Below, in pieces: positions 8,583 to 21,700 of a stretch of DNA of 64,000 bases (position 1 is its first letter; the number at the start of each line of letters is the position of its first letter). The translations under genes and the position numbers were made by a program. A model generated the notes under the pieces. It was not told the DNA's origin, did no database searches, and saw only the letters and a program-made list of their open reading frames with translations. Origin of the DNA: Peptostreptococcaceae bacterium VA2 (lineage in GTDB: Bacteria; Bacillota; Clostridia; Peptostreptococcales; Peptostreptococcaceae); assembly GCA_000686145.1 (NCBI GenBank), contig JMMB01000007.1, forward strand, positions 434,001-498,000. Reading direction: 5' to 3'.

Positions 8583-8625
8583 AGTTATAAGAAAATAAAA
8601 TTATTATTATCTTAATTTATTAAAT

Positions 8626-9354
8626 TTATATATCTAGAATATCTACATTTGATGATAAAGAATAAACTATGTCTTTTCTTTCAACAATTATCTTAGTACA
8701 TTTCGATATTTTTTCATCATTAGTGATATGGTTTATAAGTTCCTTTGTAGGGTTTATAGCTATAGGGTTACCAACCCTTCTTAGCATATTTATATCACCA
8801 TTAGTGTCTCCGTATGCAAAAGATGTTGATAAATCAACATTATACTTTTTAACAAAGTCATCTATAGCAGTATTTTTGCTAGAAGAATCCCACATAGGAA
8901 TCACTGTCCCATTAAAAATTTCATTTTCAAATACATAGTCACTACCTATAAAATCTGTAACATTATACTTACTAGCCATCTTCTCAACTAAGAAGTTAGG
9001 GCTACCAGATATAAATATTACTATATGATTGTTATCTAAGTGCCACTTTATTCTTGAACGAGTATACTTATAAACTCTATCAGACTTAAGTTTTATAACT
9101 TGATCACTAGTAAAGTCTATACAAGTTTTATCAAGACCGATTAAAGAACTTACATATAGTTCACACACATCGTCTAGGTAATCATCATAATTCCCCTGTC
9201 TTTTATCCCAATCCATGAAAGTATCTCTTGCATGTTCATACCAAGCTTTTTGATCGATTATATCATATTTAATTAATTTCTTAAAATGTTCAACCATAAG
9301 AGAGTCTCTATAAAGAGTACCGTCTATATCAAAAAAAGCTGCTGTTTTTTTCAT
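8626..9354 (-). CDS. HAD-superfamily phosphatase, SerB-like (HAD-IB)
   Basis: This is a haloacid-dehalogenase-type hydrolase of 242 residues. Motif I is FDIDGTLY (nucleophile Asp9, acid/base Asp11), motif II is the Ser of FISGSPN, and motif IV is in YGDTNGDINML. The long helical cap between motifs I and II fits the HAD-IB group that includes phosphoserine phosphatase. I start at the ATG at 9354 because the GTG three codons upstream is part of the GAGGTG ribosome-binding site. The physiological substrate cannot be told; phosphoserine or a phospholipid head-group phosphate are family possibilities. It is monocistronic and convergent with the upstream unit. Confidence 0.85.
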   Translation of the reverse strand: MKKTAAFFDIDGTLYRDSLMVEHFKKLIKYDIIDQKAWYEHARDTFMDWDKRQGNYDDYLDDVCELYVSSLIGLDKTCIDFTSDQVIKLKSDRVYKYTRSRIKWHLDNNHIVIFISGSPNFLVEKMASKYNVTDFIGSDYVFENEIFNGTVIPMWDSSSKNTAIDDFVKKYNVDLSTSFAYGDTNGDINMLRRVGNPIAINPTKELINHITNDEKISKCTKIIVERKDIVYSLSSNVDILDI

Positions 9355-9553
9355 AAATATCACCTCGATTAAGCATTTATTCTATTATATATTATATTCA
9401 ATAGAAGTTGTGAAAATATATTAAATAATTAAAAAAATTATATTAAATTGATTTATAATATAATGTATACTTAATTTGAAAATAATAATTATATTAGAAC
9501 ATATTAAATAAGATACTATATATAAAGTACGCATAAAAAAAGGATGTGATTTT

Positions 9554-10636
9554 ATGAAATTCAAATTTGCTAAAGTAACAAACTCAAGACTTATGGGAAG
9601 CATGGGGCTTTTAATAAATTGGGAAAATGATAAAGAAAATATATATCAATACTTTTTGCTAGATTCAGAAGGACTAGGATTAGCTGATTATGTAAGTTTA
9701 AAAAATCCTACAAAAGATGAAGTTTATAGAGAAGAAGAAAGACTGATGGGAGGATTAGGCGCTGATAGAATTAGAATATCAGAAGACGAGGCCTTGTTAT
9801 TAGTAAATTATTACGGAAATAAAAATGAATATTATGAAAAACCACTTCCAGGGGATGTAAAAGAATATATAGATATAATTAAAGATTATAAGCCTAAAAT
9901 TACAATAGAAGAAATTTATCCGAAAATATGTAAAAAAATAACTGAAGAAATTGAGTTTATAAACTATATGACAATGAGATTTATAGCATGGGATAGAGAA
10001 AGCTTAAAATATTTCTCAGGTAGTGAAGAACTTTCTAACATGCATATTACTAATATCAATGGAACATTTTTAAAAAATACAGTAACTAAAAAAGGTGAAA
10101 ATAAATTTATAAGTGAAGCTATATATGAAGATAATGATGGATATTATATATCAAAAATAGCCTTTAATATATCTAAAGATAATGATAGTTTTAAAATAAA
10201 CTCAATGTTAGCAACAGAAAAAGAACCTATGTATGACTTTGAAGTATTTGATGAAATATCAAAACCGGAAGTAGTAAGCATATATGAATTAGATAATAAT
10301 GAGGAATTTCTAGAAAAATTTTATATAGATAATCCATTTTTATTAAGATGTGATATGGAAACGGGAGTATTCTTTACTAGGTTTAATTTTAATAATAATC
10401 ATGTTAAAAAAGAAGTATATGTTATCAATAATGATATGAGAGCTATATATTATGTGCTTTCAGATAAATTGTTTGTTGGAACGTATAGTGACAATGATAG
10501 AAAATATATAAATAAAATATTACAATGCAACTATAAGGAGCATATAAAACTTAAAGAAGAATTATATTTTGAAGAAAATGTTTTATATGATTTTGTTGAA
10601 TCAGAGTCAAATGATTTTGAAGATTTCTTAAATTAA
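9554..10636 (+). CDS. Protein of unknown function
   Basis: A 360-residue soluble protein, acidic and rich in Asn, Glu and aromatic residues, with no membrane segment or signal peptide. It begins KFKFAKVTNSRLMGSMGLLI. There appears to be an N-terminal alpha/beta region, a helical middle (around residues 100-145) and a beta-rich C-terminal half. I do not recognise a domain or a catalytic motif. An AAGGATGTG ribosome-binding site precedes the ATG. It is monocistronic with its own terminator. Its codon and base use match the neighbours, so I see no sign of recent acquisition. Confidence 0.65.
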   Translation: MKFKFAKVTNSRLMGSMGLLINWENDKENIYQYFLLDSEGLGLADYVSLKNPTKDEVYREEERLMGGLGADRIRISEDEALLLVNYYGNKNEYYEKPLPGDVKEYIDIIKDYKPKITIEEIYPKICKKITEEIEFINYMTMRFIAWDRESLKYFSGSEELSNMHITNINGTFLKNTVTKKGENKFISEAIYEDNDGYYISKIAFNISKDNDSFKINSMLATEKEPMYDFEVFDEISKPEVVSIYELDNNEEFLEKFYIDNPFLLRCDMETGVFFTRFNFNNNHVKKEVYVINNDMRAIYYVLSDKLFVGTYSDNDRKYINKILQCNYKEHIKLKEELYFEENVLYDFVESESNDFEDFLN

Positions 10637-10638
10637 AT

Positions 10639-10683
10639 ACAAAAATAAAGCCACGACATAAAAGTCTGTGGCTTTATTTTGTA
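10639..10683. terminator. Bidirectional rho-independent terminator
   Basis: ACAAAAATAAAGCCACGAC pairs with GTCTGTGGCTTTATTTTGT across a short AT loop. It has T-rich ends on both strands and sits between convergent genes, so it can end both the unknown gene and the methionine-rich gene. Confidence 0.85.
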
Positions 10684-10769
10684 TTTATAATATTGGGGGA
10701 ATATTATGATGAATACATTTATTAGTGTAGACAAATATTATAATTTTATAACACTTATTACAAAAAAAG

Positions 10770-11282
10770 TTACATTTCTTCCTCGTCAAATTCCTCCATG
10801 TTTATTTGAGGCACACCTGGCATCATCATACAAGGAAACATCATACCCGGAGGCATCATTGGCATCATACCATTGCCCATCATATTTTGCATACCCGGCA
10901 TACCTTGCATCATCATACCTGGAGGCATCATCATCCCCATCATTCCATTAGGCATCATTGGCATCATACCTTGCATACCTGGAGGCATCATAGGCATACC
11001 TTGCATTTGATTTTGCATAACCATGTCAACTTCCATATCATCAAAATCAAATTCATCATCTTCCATTTGTTTTTGTCCCATCACAGGGTTATACATATAA
11101 GGATTCATATAAGTCATATAACCGCCCACTGTCATATAAGGGTCCATTTGATATTCAGGATTGTTGGATCCATTACCTAAATAAGCATTGGAATACATCA
11201 TAGGATCTATATAAGGCATAGGGTATATATAATTAGGATCCATATCATCACTTTGTTTATTTGAGAACATATTAAAACTCAT
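10770..11282 (-). CDS. Methionine-rich low-complexity protein
   Basis: A 170-residue protein in which about 48 residues are Met, plus many Pro, Gly, Tyr and acidic residues. The N-terminal part (1-75) is Tyr/Met/Asn/Pro-rich. An acidic block (EDDEFDFDDMEVD, about 75-87) follows. Residues 90-155 are repeats of MMPPGMM, MQGMP and MMPNGMM type, and the end is again acidic. AGGAGGG precedes the ATG. There is no signal peptide or membrane helix. Met-rich repeats in other proteins can bind soft metals, and low-complexity proteins are common in spore coats; neither role is shown here. It is divergent from a metal-responsive operon. Confidence 0.7.
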   Translation of the reverse strand: MSFNMFSNKQSDDMDPNYIYPMPYIDPMMYSNAYLGNGSNNPEYQMDPYMTVGGYMTYMNPYMYNPVMGQKQMEDDEFDFDDMEVDMVMQNQMQGMPMMPPGMQGMMPMMPNGMMGMMMPPGMMMQGMPGMQNMMGNGMMPMMPPGMMFPCMMMPGVPQINMEEFDEEEM

Positions 11283-11395
11283 ACTAAATCATCCCTCCTA
11301 AGAATACTTAACCATCTATTAATAATTACTCTAATAATATATATATTAGAAAAAATAGTATTATGTGCATTTTATTAAAAATTACATAAAAGTAG

Positions 11396-11424
11396 TTGCA
11401 AAAAAGAGTATACAAGCATATAAT
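11396..11424 (+). promoter_or_regulatory. Promoter of the metal efflux operon
   Basis: TTGCAA (11396-11401) and a perfect TATAAT (11419-11424) are spaced 17 bases apart. It drives the ArsR-family regulator and P-type ATPase genes, and its -10 box is entered by the palindromic operator that starts at 11421. Confidence 0.75.
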
Positions 11425-11458
11425 GAAACATATGAATAACTATTCATATGTTTCATTA
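11421..11458. promoter_or_regulatory. Perfect 18-2-18 palindrome, predicted ArsR/CadC operator
   Basis: TAATGAAACATATGAATA is followed by AC and its exact reverse complement. The core TGAA-N6-TTCA is the classical half-site arrangement of ArsR/SmtB operators. It overlaps the -10 box and the expected start of transcription, so the bound regulator would block the promoter until metal releases it. A smaller TCACG-TTAG-CGTGA hairpin follows at 11472-11485. Confidence 0.8.
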
Positions 11459-11544
11459 ATAAATTGAAGTGTCACGTTAGCGTGAATTATATTATAAAAA
11501 TATTTATTAACAAATAGATTAAATTAATTGTGGAGGTGTTAAAT

Positions 11545-11913
11545 ATGAAAGAAGATTTAAATGTATGTGATTGTAAAGAAATTCATGAAGAAGTAGTGGT
11601 TGAGGCTAAAAATAAGATGCCTCAAGAAGAAATGCTATATGATTTAGCTGAGCTGTTTAAAGTATTTGGTGACACGACAAGAATAAAGATTTTATATGCA
11701 CTATTTGCAAATGAAATGTGTGTATGTGATATAGCTAATTTACTTGGAATGACACATTCAGCAATATCTCATCAATTAAGAGTATTAAAGCAAGCTAGAT
11801 TAGTTAAGTTTAGAAAAGAAGGAAAAGTAGTTTTCTATTCATTAGATGATAGTCATATAAGTCAAATTTTTGACTGCGGATTAAATCATATCCAAGAAAC
11901 TTATAAAAGATAG
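11545..11913 (+). CDS. cadC: ArsR/SmtB-family metal-sensing repressor, CadC-like
   Basis: A 122-residue winged-helix repressor. The ATG at 11545 follows GGAGGTG; an in-frame GTG at 11530 lies in or before that ribosome-binding site, so I reject it. The N-terminus has CDC (Cys8, Cys10) and the alpha3-N region reads MCVCDIANLLG (Cys59, Cys61), closely like CadC of Gram-positive bacteria, where Cys58, Cys60 and an N-terminal cysteine bind Cd, Pb or Bi. The recognition helix follows (MTHSAISHQLRVLKQA), with FRKEGKVVFYSL as the wing. It precedes the efflux ATPase by 12 bases and is autoregulated by the palindrome upstream. Confidence 0.9.
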   Translation: MKEDLNVCDCKEIHEEVVVEAKNKMPQEEMLYDLAELFKVFGDTTRIKILYALFANEMCVCDIANLLGMTHSAISHQLRVLKQARLVKFRKEGKVVFYSLDDSHISQIFDCGLNHIQETYKR

Positions 11914-11925
11914 GGGGACAATATT

Positions 11926-14298
11926 ATGAGTAGTGCTAGTTTAATAAAAAAAGAAATCATATTAGGTGGTTTAAACTGTGCACATTGTGCAGAGGTAATT
12001 AATGAAAAGGTATTGAAATTAGAAGATATGGAATCTGCTAATTTAAATTTTATAAATAAAAAATTAACTTTAAACATAATAAATTCTTCAGATGAAGAAG
12101 ACGTTATAAAAAAAGTTATAGATATAATAAATTCAACAGAGCCAGGATTAAACATAGAAGTTTTAGAAAATTTAGCAATAATTAAAAAAGATATAATTTT
12201 AAATGGATTAAATTGTGCACACTGTGCAGAGGTTATAAGTGAAAAAGTATCTAAATTAGAAGGAATACAGTTATCGAATTTAAACTTTATAAATAAGAAA
12301 TTAAGTATACAAATAAAAAAATCTGAAAATGAAAAAGAAATAATAGAAAAGGTAATAGGTATAATAAATGATACTGAGCCTGGACTAGATATACAAATAA
12401 ACAATGAAAATACTAAAATAAATAAAGACATAAAAAAAGAAGCTAAAAGTGATATAGACAAAAAAGATTTAGCTAAGTTAATAATTGGGTCAATTGTGTA
12501 TATATTTGGTATATATCAAACTGCAACAGGATTTGAAAATCAATTTAGCGATTTACTATTTATAGTAGCTTATATAATAGTAGGTGGAGAAGTATTATTA
12601 AAGGCTGTAAAAAATATTATAAAAGGTCGTATGTTTGATGAAAACTTCTTAATGTCAGTAGCAACAGTAGGGGCATTAGCAATAGGTGAGTTCCCAGAAG
12701 CAGTTGGAGTTATGTTGTTTTATCAGATAGGAGAGTTCTTACAAGGAATGGCAGTTGGTAAATCAAGAAAATCAATAAGTGCTCTTATGGAAATAAGACC
12801 AGATTACGCAAACTTAAAAGTGGGTTCAGAGATAAAAGTTATTTCGCCAGAAGAAGTGAGTGTAGGGGATATAATAGTAGTAAAACCAGGTGAAAAAGTA
12901 CCTTTAGATGGAGTAGTATTAGATGGAATGTCAATGGTTGATACTTCAGCTCTTACAGGAGAATCTGTGCTTAGGGAAGTTTCAAAAGGAGATGCTATAC
13001 TATCTGGAGTAATAAACAAAAATGCATTATTAACTATAAAAGTAAGTAAAGAATTTAGTGAATCAACAGTGGCTAAAATATTAGACCTTGTTGAAAATGC
13101 AAGTAGTAAGAAATCTAAAACAGAAAACTTCATAACTAAGTTTTCAAAATACTATACTCCGATTGTAGTTATATCTGCTTTGTTAATAGCAGTAATACCT
13201 CCAATTATAATACCAGATGCTTTATTTAGTGATTGGTTATATAGAGGTTTAATATTCTTAGTAGTTTCTTGTCCTTGTGCATTAGTATTATCTATACCAC
13301 TTAGTTTCTTTAGTGGAATAGGATTTGCATCTAAAAATGGGATTTTAATAAAGGGAAGTAATTATTTAGAAGCTTTAAGAGATGTAGACACAGTGGTATT
13401 TGATAAAACAGGAACTCTTACTAAAGGGGTATTTAAGGTAACTAAAGTAAATCCAGTAGAAATTTCAGAAGATAAATTATTAGAATATGCTGCATTTGCT
13501 GAAGCTAACTCTAATCATCCTATAGCTAAATCAATATTAAGTTACTATGATGAAAAAATAGATTTAGATAAGATAGCAAGTTATGAAGAGATAGCAGCTT
13601 ATGGAATTAAAATAAGCTATAACAATGAACATATATTAGCTGGAAATGAAAAGCTAATGAGAAAAGAGAACATATTCTATTCTCAAGCTAAAGAAGTTGG
13701 AACAGTGGTTTATATAGCTGTAAATCAAGTTTATAGAGGATATATAGTAATATCAGATGAAATAAAAGATGATAGTATAGAAGCTATAAAACAATTAAAA
13801 TCTATAGGGATAAAAGAAATTGTTATGCTAACAGGAGATAACGATAAAGTTGCAAGCAGTATAGCGAAAGAATTAGGAGTAGATAAAGTATATTCAAATT
13901 TACTTCCTGGTGATAAAGTAGAAAAACTAGAAGAAATATATAAAGGAAAATCTGAAAAAGAAAAAGTTATATTTGTTGGAGATGGAATAAATGATGCACC
14001 AGTTTTAGCTCGAGCAGATGTAGGTATAGCGATGGGGGCTTTAGGATCTGATGCGGCAATAGAAGCTGCTGATGTAGTTCTTATGACAGATGAGCCAATA
14101 AAAATAGCTAAAGCAATAAAAATAGCAAGTAAGACAAATAAGATAGTATGGCAAAATATAATATTTGCACTAGGTGTTAAAATAATAGTTTTAATATTAA
14201 GTGCAGGTGGAATTGCCACTATGTGGGAAGCTATATTTGCAGATGTGGGAGTTGCTTTAATAGCAGTTTTAAATGCTATGAGAGCTATGAAAGAATAG
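11926..14298 (+). CDS. cadA: Heavy-metal-translocating P-type ATPase (Zn/Cd/Pb type)
   Basis: A 790-residue P1B ATPase that exports divalent soft metals across the membrane. Two N-terminal HMA domains each carry a CAHC metal site (residues 18-21 and 97-100). They are followed by the membrane domain, the actuator loop with TGES, the CPC metal site in the membrane (449-451), the phosphorylation motif DKTGTLT (Asp493) and GDGINDAP. The last membrane helices contain a Lys and a FADVGVALIAVLNAMR segment with Asp, features of the Zn/Cd/Pb class rather than the copper class. It is co-transcribed with the CadC-like repressor and ends at a terminator. The exact metal is unknown. Confidence 0.92.
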   Translation: MSSASLIKKEIILGGLNCAHCAEVINEKVLKLEDMESANLNFINKKLTLNIINSSDEEDVIKKVIDIINSTEPGLNIEVLENLAIIKKDIILNGLNCAHCAEVISEKVSKLEGIQLSNLNFINKKLSIQIKKSENEKEIIEKVIGIINDTEPGLDIQINNENTKINKDIKKEAKSDIDKKDLAKLIIGSIVYIFGIYQTATGFENQFSDLLFIVAYIIVGGEVLLKAVKNIIKGRMFDENFLMSVATVGALAIGEFPEAVGVMLFYQIGEFLQGMAVGKSRKSISALMEIRPDYANLKVGSEIKVISPEEVSVGDIIVVKPGEKVPLDGVVLDGMSMVDTSALTGESVLREVSKGDAILSGVINKNALLTIKVSKEFSESTVAKILDLVENASSKKSKTENFITKFSKYYTPIVVISALLIAVIPPIIIPDALFSDWLYRGLIFLVVSCPCALVLSIPLSFFSGIGFASKNGILIKGSNYLEALRDVDTVVFDKTGTLTKGVFKVTKVNPVEISEDKLLEYAAFAEANSNHPIAKSILSYYDEKIDLDKIASYEEIAAYGIKISYNNEHILAGNEKLMRKENIFYSQAKEVGTVVYIAVNQVYRGYIVISDEIKDDSIEAIKQLKSIGIKEIVMLTGDNDKVASSIAKELGVDKVYSNLLPGDKVEKLEEIYKGKSEKEKVIFVGDGINDAPVLARADVGIAMGALGSDAAIEAADVVLMTDEPIKIAKAIKIASKTNKIVWQNIIFALGVKIIVLILSAGGIATMWEAIFADVGVALIAVLNAMRAMKE

Positions 14299-14304
14299 TG
14301 ATAT

Positions 14305-14361
14305 AAAAAAAGGAAGTATCTTAAAATGATTTTTATCATTTATAAAGATACTTCTTTTTTA
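14305..14361. terminator. Bidirectional terminator between convergent genes
   Basis: AAAAAAGGAAGTATCTT pairs with AAGATACTTCTTTTTT, with a second nested pair (AAATGAT/ATCATTT) inside. A-runs and T-runs flank the stem. It lies between the efflux ATPase and the convergent hemolysin-III-like gene. Confidence 0.85.
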
Positions 14362-14367
14362 TATTTA

Positions 14368-15015
14368 TTATATTACATACTTAAATACACAGAAAAAGTG
14401 AGTTAAAGTACCTAGCATAATGAAAACATGGAAAATTTCATGAAAACCAAGATGTTTTGATTTTAAGAATTCTGGTTTAGTTGCATAAATTAAAGCACCT
14501 ATTGTATAAAATACTCCACCACCGATAAGTAAAGCTATACCCTGTAAAGAAAGAGCTTTATATAATGGAACTATCAAGAAAATTGAAATCCATCCCATTG
14601 CAACATATATAATTGTAGAAATCCATCTAGGACAGTTAAACCAAATTAATTTAAAACATACTCCAGCAACTGCAGCCATAAATATTATTCCGAATAATAT
14701 CCATCCAGTTGTACCATTTAATGCGATTAAACAAAATGGAGTATATGAACCAGCTATTAACACAAATATCATAGCATGGTCTAATCTTCTTAAGAAGCTT
14801 ATAACCTTGTCACTAGAAACTACTAAATGATAAGTTGCAGAAGCTGCATATAAAAGAATCATACTTAACCCAAATATTATTACAGCCGTTAGTGATATAG
14901 TAGAAGGGCTATTCAATGTTGTCTTTATTACTAATGCTAACAATCCAATAAAAGATAAAACTGCACCTGCAAGATGTGTAAATCCGTTTATTGGTTCTCT
15001 AAGATAATTATTCAT
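14368..15015 (-). CDS. trhA: Hemolysin III / TrhA-family membrane protein
   Basis: A 215-residue protein with seven predicted membrane helices of the hemolysin III (PAQR-related, COG1272) family. Characteristic elements are REPINGFTHLAGAVLS at the N-terminus, SATYHL, RRLDHAMIFVLIAGSYTP and the C-terminal FHEIFHVFIMLGTLTHF. The conserved Ser, Asp and His residues in these motifs would form the metal site known from the PAQR superfamily. Members have been linked to membrane homeostasis; the hemolysin name is historical and does not show toxicity. AGGAGG precedes the start. It is monocistronic, convergent with the efflux ATPase. Confidence 0.9.
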   Translation of the reverse strand: MNNYLREPINGFTHLAGAVLSFIGLLALVIKTTLNSPSTISLTAVIIFGLSMILLYAASATYHLVVSSDKVISFLRRLDHAMIFVLIAGSYTPFCLIALNGTTGWILFGIIFMAAVAGVCFKLIWFNCPRWISTIIYVAMGWISIFLIVPLYKALSLQGIALLIGGGVFYTIGALIYATKPEFLKSKHLGFHEIFHVFIMLGTLTHFFCVFKYVI

Positions 15016-15332
15016 AAAAAACCTCCTTGATTATATAGATAATAATATTTAAAATATATATACATAATGTACATATTAATATACTTACCATAAATTTGAA
15101 AATTCAATAAAATATTTATAGTATATTAATATTATACTCTATATTAATGTAGTATATATGATTTTGATGATAAAAATTAAAGAACAAAATCTCCATAGAC
15201 AAATTTAAATAGACGTTTATAATACAACCAATATGATAAGGAATAATGATGTAAATTGTAGATAAAGTAATAGTTTCACTTTAGTTATAATATATGAAAT
15301 AATAAATTTATAAAAAAGTTTATAAAAAAGTA
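15016..15332. other. Intergenic region without a recognisable gene
   Basis: This AT-rich stretch separates the divergent hemolysin-III-like gene and the first rRNA promoter. Apart from the ribosome-binding site of the minus-strand gene, it holds scattered TATAAT-like sequences without clear -35 partners. I see no reading frame, repeat or RNA family. Confidence 0.5.
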
Positions 15333-15361
15333 TTGACGATATATATTTGTGGTGGTATAGT
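15333..15361 (+). promoter_or_regulatory. rRNA operon 1 promoter
   Basis: TTGACG (15333-15338), 17 bases, TATAGT (15356-15361). The same boxes with the same spacing occur before the other two rRNA operons. Confidence 0.85.
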
Positions 15362-15501
15362 TATACTTGTCCTTAAGAAAAGGGCAAAACGAAATTGAAA
15401 ATGAACTTTGAAAATTAAACAGTAGGTTAATTTATAGAATTTGAAACAACCAAGAAACATAAAGCCAGATATATAACAGTATCTGAGCCCTAGATAAACT
15501 T
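15362..15501 (+). other. rRNA leader with boxA-like element and 16S processing arm
   Basis: This leader is nearly identical in all three operons. The segment 15403-15432, which starts GAACTTTGAAAATTAAACAG, is complementary to 17013-17041 just after 16S, with one mismatch and one bulge. The pair would form the long stem cut by RNase III during 16S maturation. The ACTTTGAAAA part also resembles the boxA antitermination signal of Firmicute rRNA operons. Confidence 0.7.
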
Positions 15502-20080
<4,579 letters not shown>

Positions 20081-20212
20081 AATAAAATCTAACGATTTTA
20101 TATCGCAACTAAAAAACAGTTGCTAAAATTTAAATGATTAAAACCTAAATGTATACAGTTTTCAGAGTATTAACTCTAAAATTTAATTAAGAAATTAATT
20201 AAAACATAAAGA

Positions 20213-20334
<122 letters not shown>

Positions 20335-20373
20335 TCTTTTTTTTGCGTTCAAAAATATATTACTAGTTCTAAA

Positions 20374-20402
20374 TTTACAAAGTTTAGATGTAGATGTATA
20401 CT
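20374..20402 (+). promoter_or_regulatory. Promoter of the hemA operon
   Basis: TTTACA (20374-20379), 17 bases, TATACT (20397-20402), 45 bases before the hemA start. It separates hemA transcription from the rRNA operon upstream. No cobalamin riboswitch precedes hemA. Confidence 0.65.
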
Positions 20403-20446
20403 ATAAATGTAAAGATAAAAAACTTAATATAGTTTGGAGGATATCA

Positions 20447-21682
20447 ATGAATATAGGGGTTGTAGGTGTAAATCATAATTTAGCTCCAATAAGTGTAAGA
20501 GAAGGAGTTTCTTTCACAGATTTACAGAAAATAGAGGCTATAAATTATTTATTAGACAAAGAGATAGAAGAGGTTGTTATATTATCGACTTGTAATAGAA
20601 GTGAGATTTATATTCAATCCAAAAATATTAAAGAAAAAATAAAAGTGATAGAACAATTTTATGAAAGCTTCTTTGAATGTCCAGATGTAAGTAACTACTT
20701 ATTTACAAAATCAGGTAGAGAGGCTATAGAACATATTTATAATGTTACATCAGGATTAGATTCTATAGTATTAGGAGAAGACCAAATACTAGGGCAAGTA
20801 AAAGATGCCCATGTTTTTTCTATGCAATTAGGTTCTAGTAAAAAGATATTTAACAAATTATTTAGAGAAGCAATAACTACAGCAAAAAACATGAAAAGTA
20901 CAACAAAAATATCACAACAACCATTATCTATAAGCTATATCGGGGTAAAGTTTTTAGAAAAGAGGTTAGGTGAATTAGAGGGCAAAAATGCTTTAGTTAT
21001 AGGTGTAGGGAAAATGAGCAAGTTAACCATGAAACACTTAGAAGAAGAAAAGGTTAACACAATATATGTGTCAAATCGAAGTCATGGTAAGATAAAAGAA
21101 ATACAACATGAGTATAAAAATATTGTTCCAATTGAATATAAAGACAGATATAAAGTACTTAATGATGTAGATATGGTAATAAGTGCTACAGCGTCTCCTC
21201 ATATGGTAATCAAATATGAAGAAATGCCTAAACTTCAAAAACAAGTTTATATGATGGATATAGCTCTTCCAAGAGATATAGACCAAAAAATAAATGATAT
21301 AGAAAATGCAGAAGTTTATGATATAGATGACTTAAAGAAAATTCATGATGAAAACAATGAAAAAAGAAAAGAACTAGCTAACATAGGGTATGAGATGATA
21401 AACGAAAGCATTGATGAATTTTTAGAATGGGTAGATTCAACACATATAGATCCAACTATTGAGTCATTAAATGATAAGTGTTTAGAAATAAGAGAAGATA
21501 CTTTAGAGTATATATTTAGAAAATTAAATCTAGATACTAGAGAGAAAAAAGTAATAGATAAGATGATGACATCTGCACTTAAAAGGCTTATAAGAGAGCC
21601 TATAATTAATTTAAAACAAATCAAAGATAAAGGTAAGCGTGAAGAATACATAAAATTAGTTGAAGAGTTATTTGAACTTTAG
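20447..21682 (+). CDS. hemA: Glutamyl-tRNA reductase
   Basis: HemA reduces glutamyl-tRNA to glutamate-1-semialdehyde with NADPH, the first step of the C5 route to tetrapyrroles. The 411-residue protein starts GVVGVNHNLAPISVRE and has the catalytic Cys49 in LSTCNRSEIY. GEDQILGQVKDA and the NAD-binding region ALVIGVGKMSKL follow, with a helical dimerisation domain at the C-terminus. Its start has GGAGG 8 bases upstream. It opens an operon with hemL and the cobalamin nucleotide-loop genes. It lies just downstream of rRNA operon 1. Confidence 0.95.
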   Translation: MNIGVVGVNHNLAPISVREGVSFTDLQKIEAINYLLDKEIEEVVILSTCNRSEIYIQSKNIKEKIKVIEQFYESFFECPDVSNYLFTKSGREAIEHIYNVTSGLDSIVLGEDQILGQVKDAHVFSMQLGSSKKIFNKLFREAITTAKNMKSTTKISQQPLSISYIGVKFLEKRLGELEGKNALVIGVGKMSKLTMKHLEEEKVNTIYVSNRSHGKIKEIQHEYKNIVPIEYKDRYKVLNDVDMVISATASPHMVIKYEEMPKLQKQVYMMDIALPRDIDQKINDIENAEVYDIDDLKKIHDENNEKRKELANIGYEMINESIDEFLEWVDSTHIDPTIESLNDKCLEIREDTLEYIFRKLNLDTREKKVIDKMMTSALKRLIREPIINLKQIKDKGKREEYIKLVEELFEL

Positions 21683-21700
21683 ACCTTAGGAGGTATACAT

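Noticed and set aside
10706-10951. Plus-strand reading frame with a GGGGGAAT start region opposite the Met-rich gene
   Set aside because: It runs antisense through the repeats of the Met-rich gene, which has a better ribosome-binding site and a coherent composition.
10806-11180. Plus-strand histidine- and arginine-rich frame
   Set aside because: The His-rich product is only the reverse reading of repeated Met codons in the minus-strand gene.
13731-14339. 202-residue minus-strand frame within the efflux ATPase gene
   Set aside because: It is antisense to the conserved ATP-hinge region and has no plausible ribosome-binding site.
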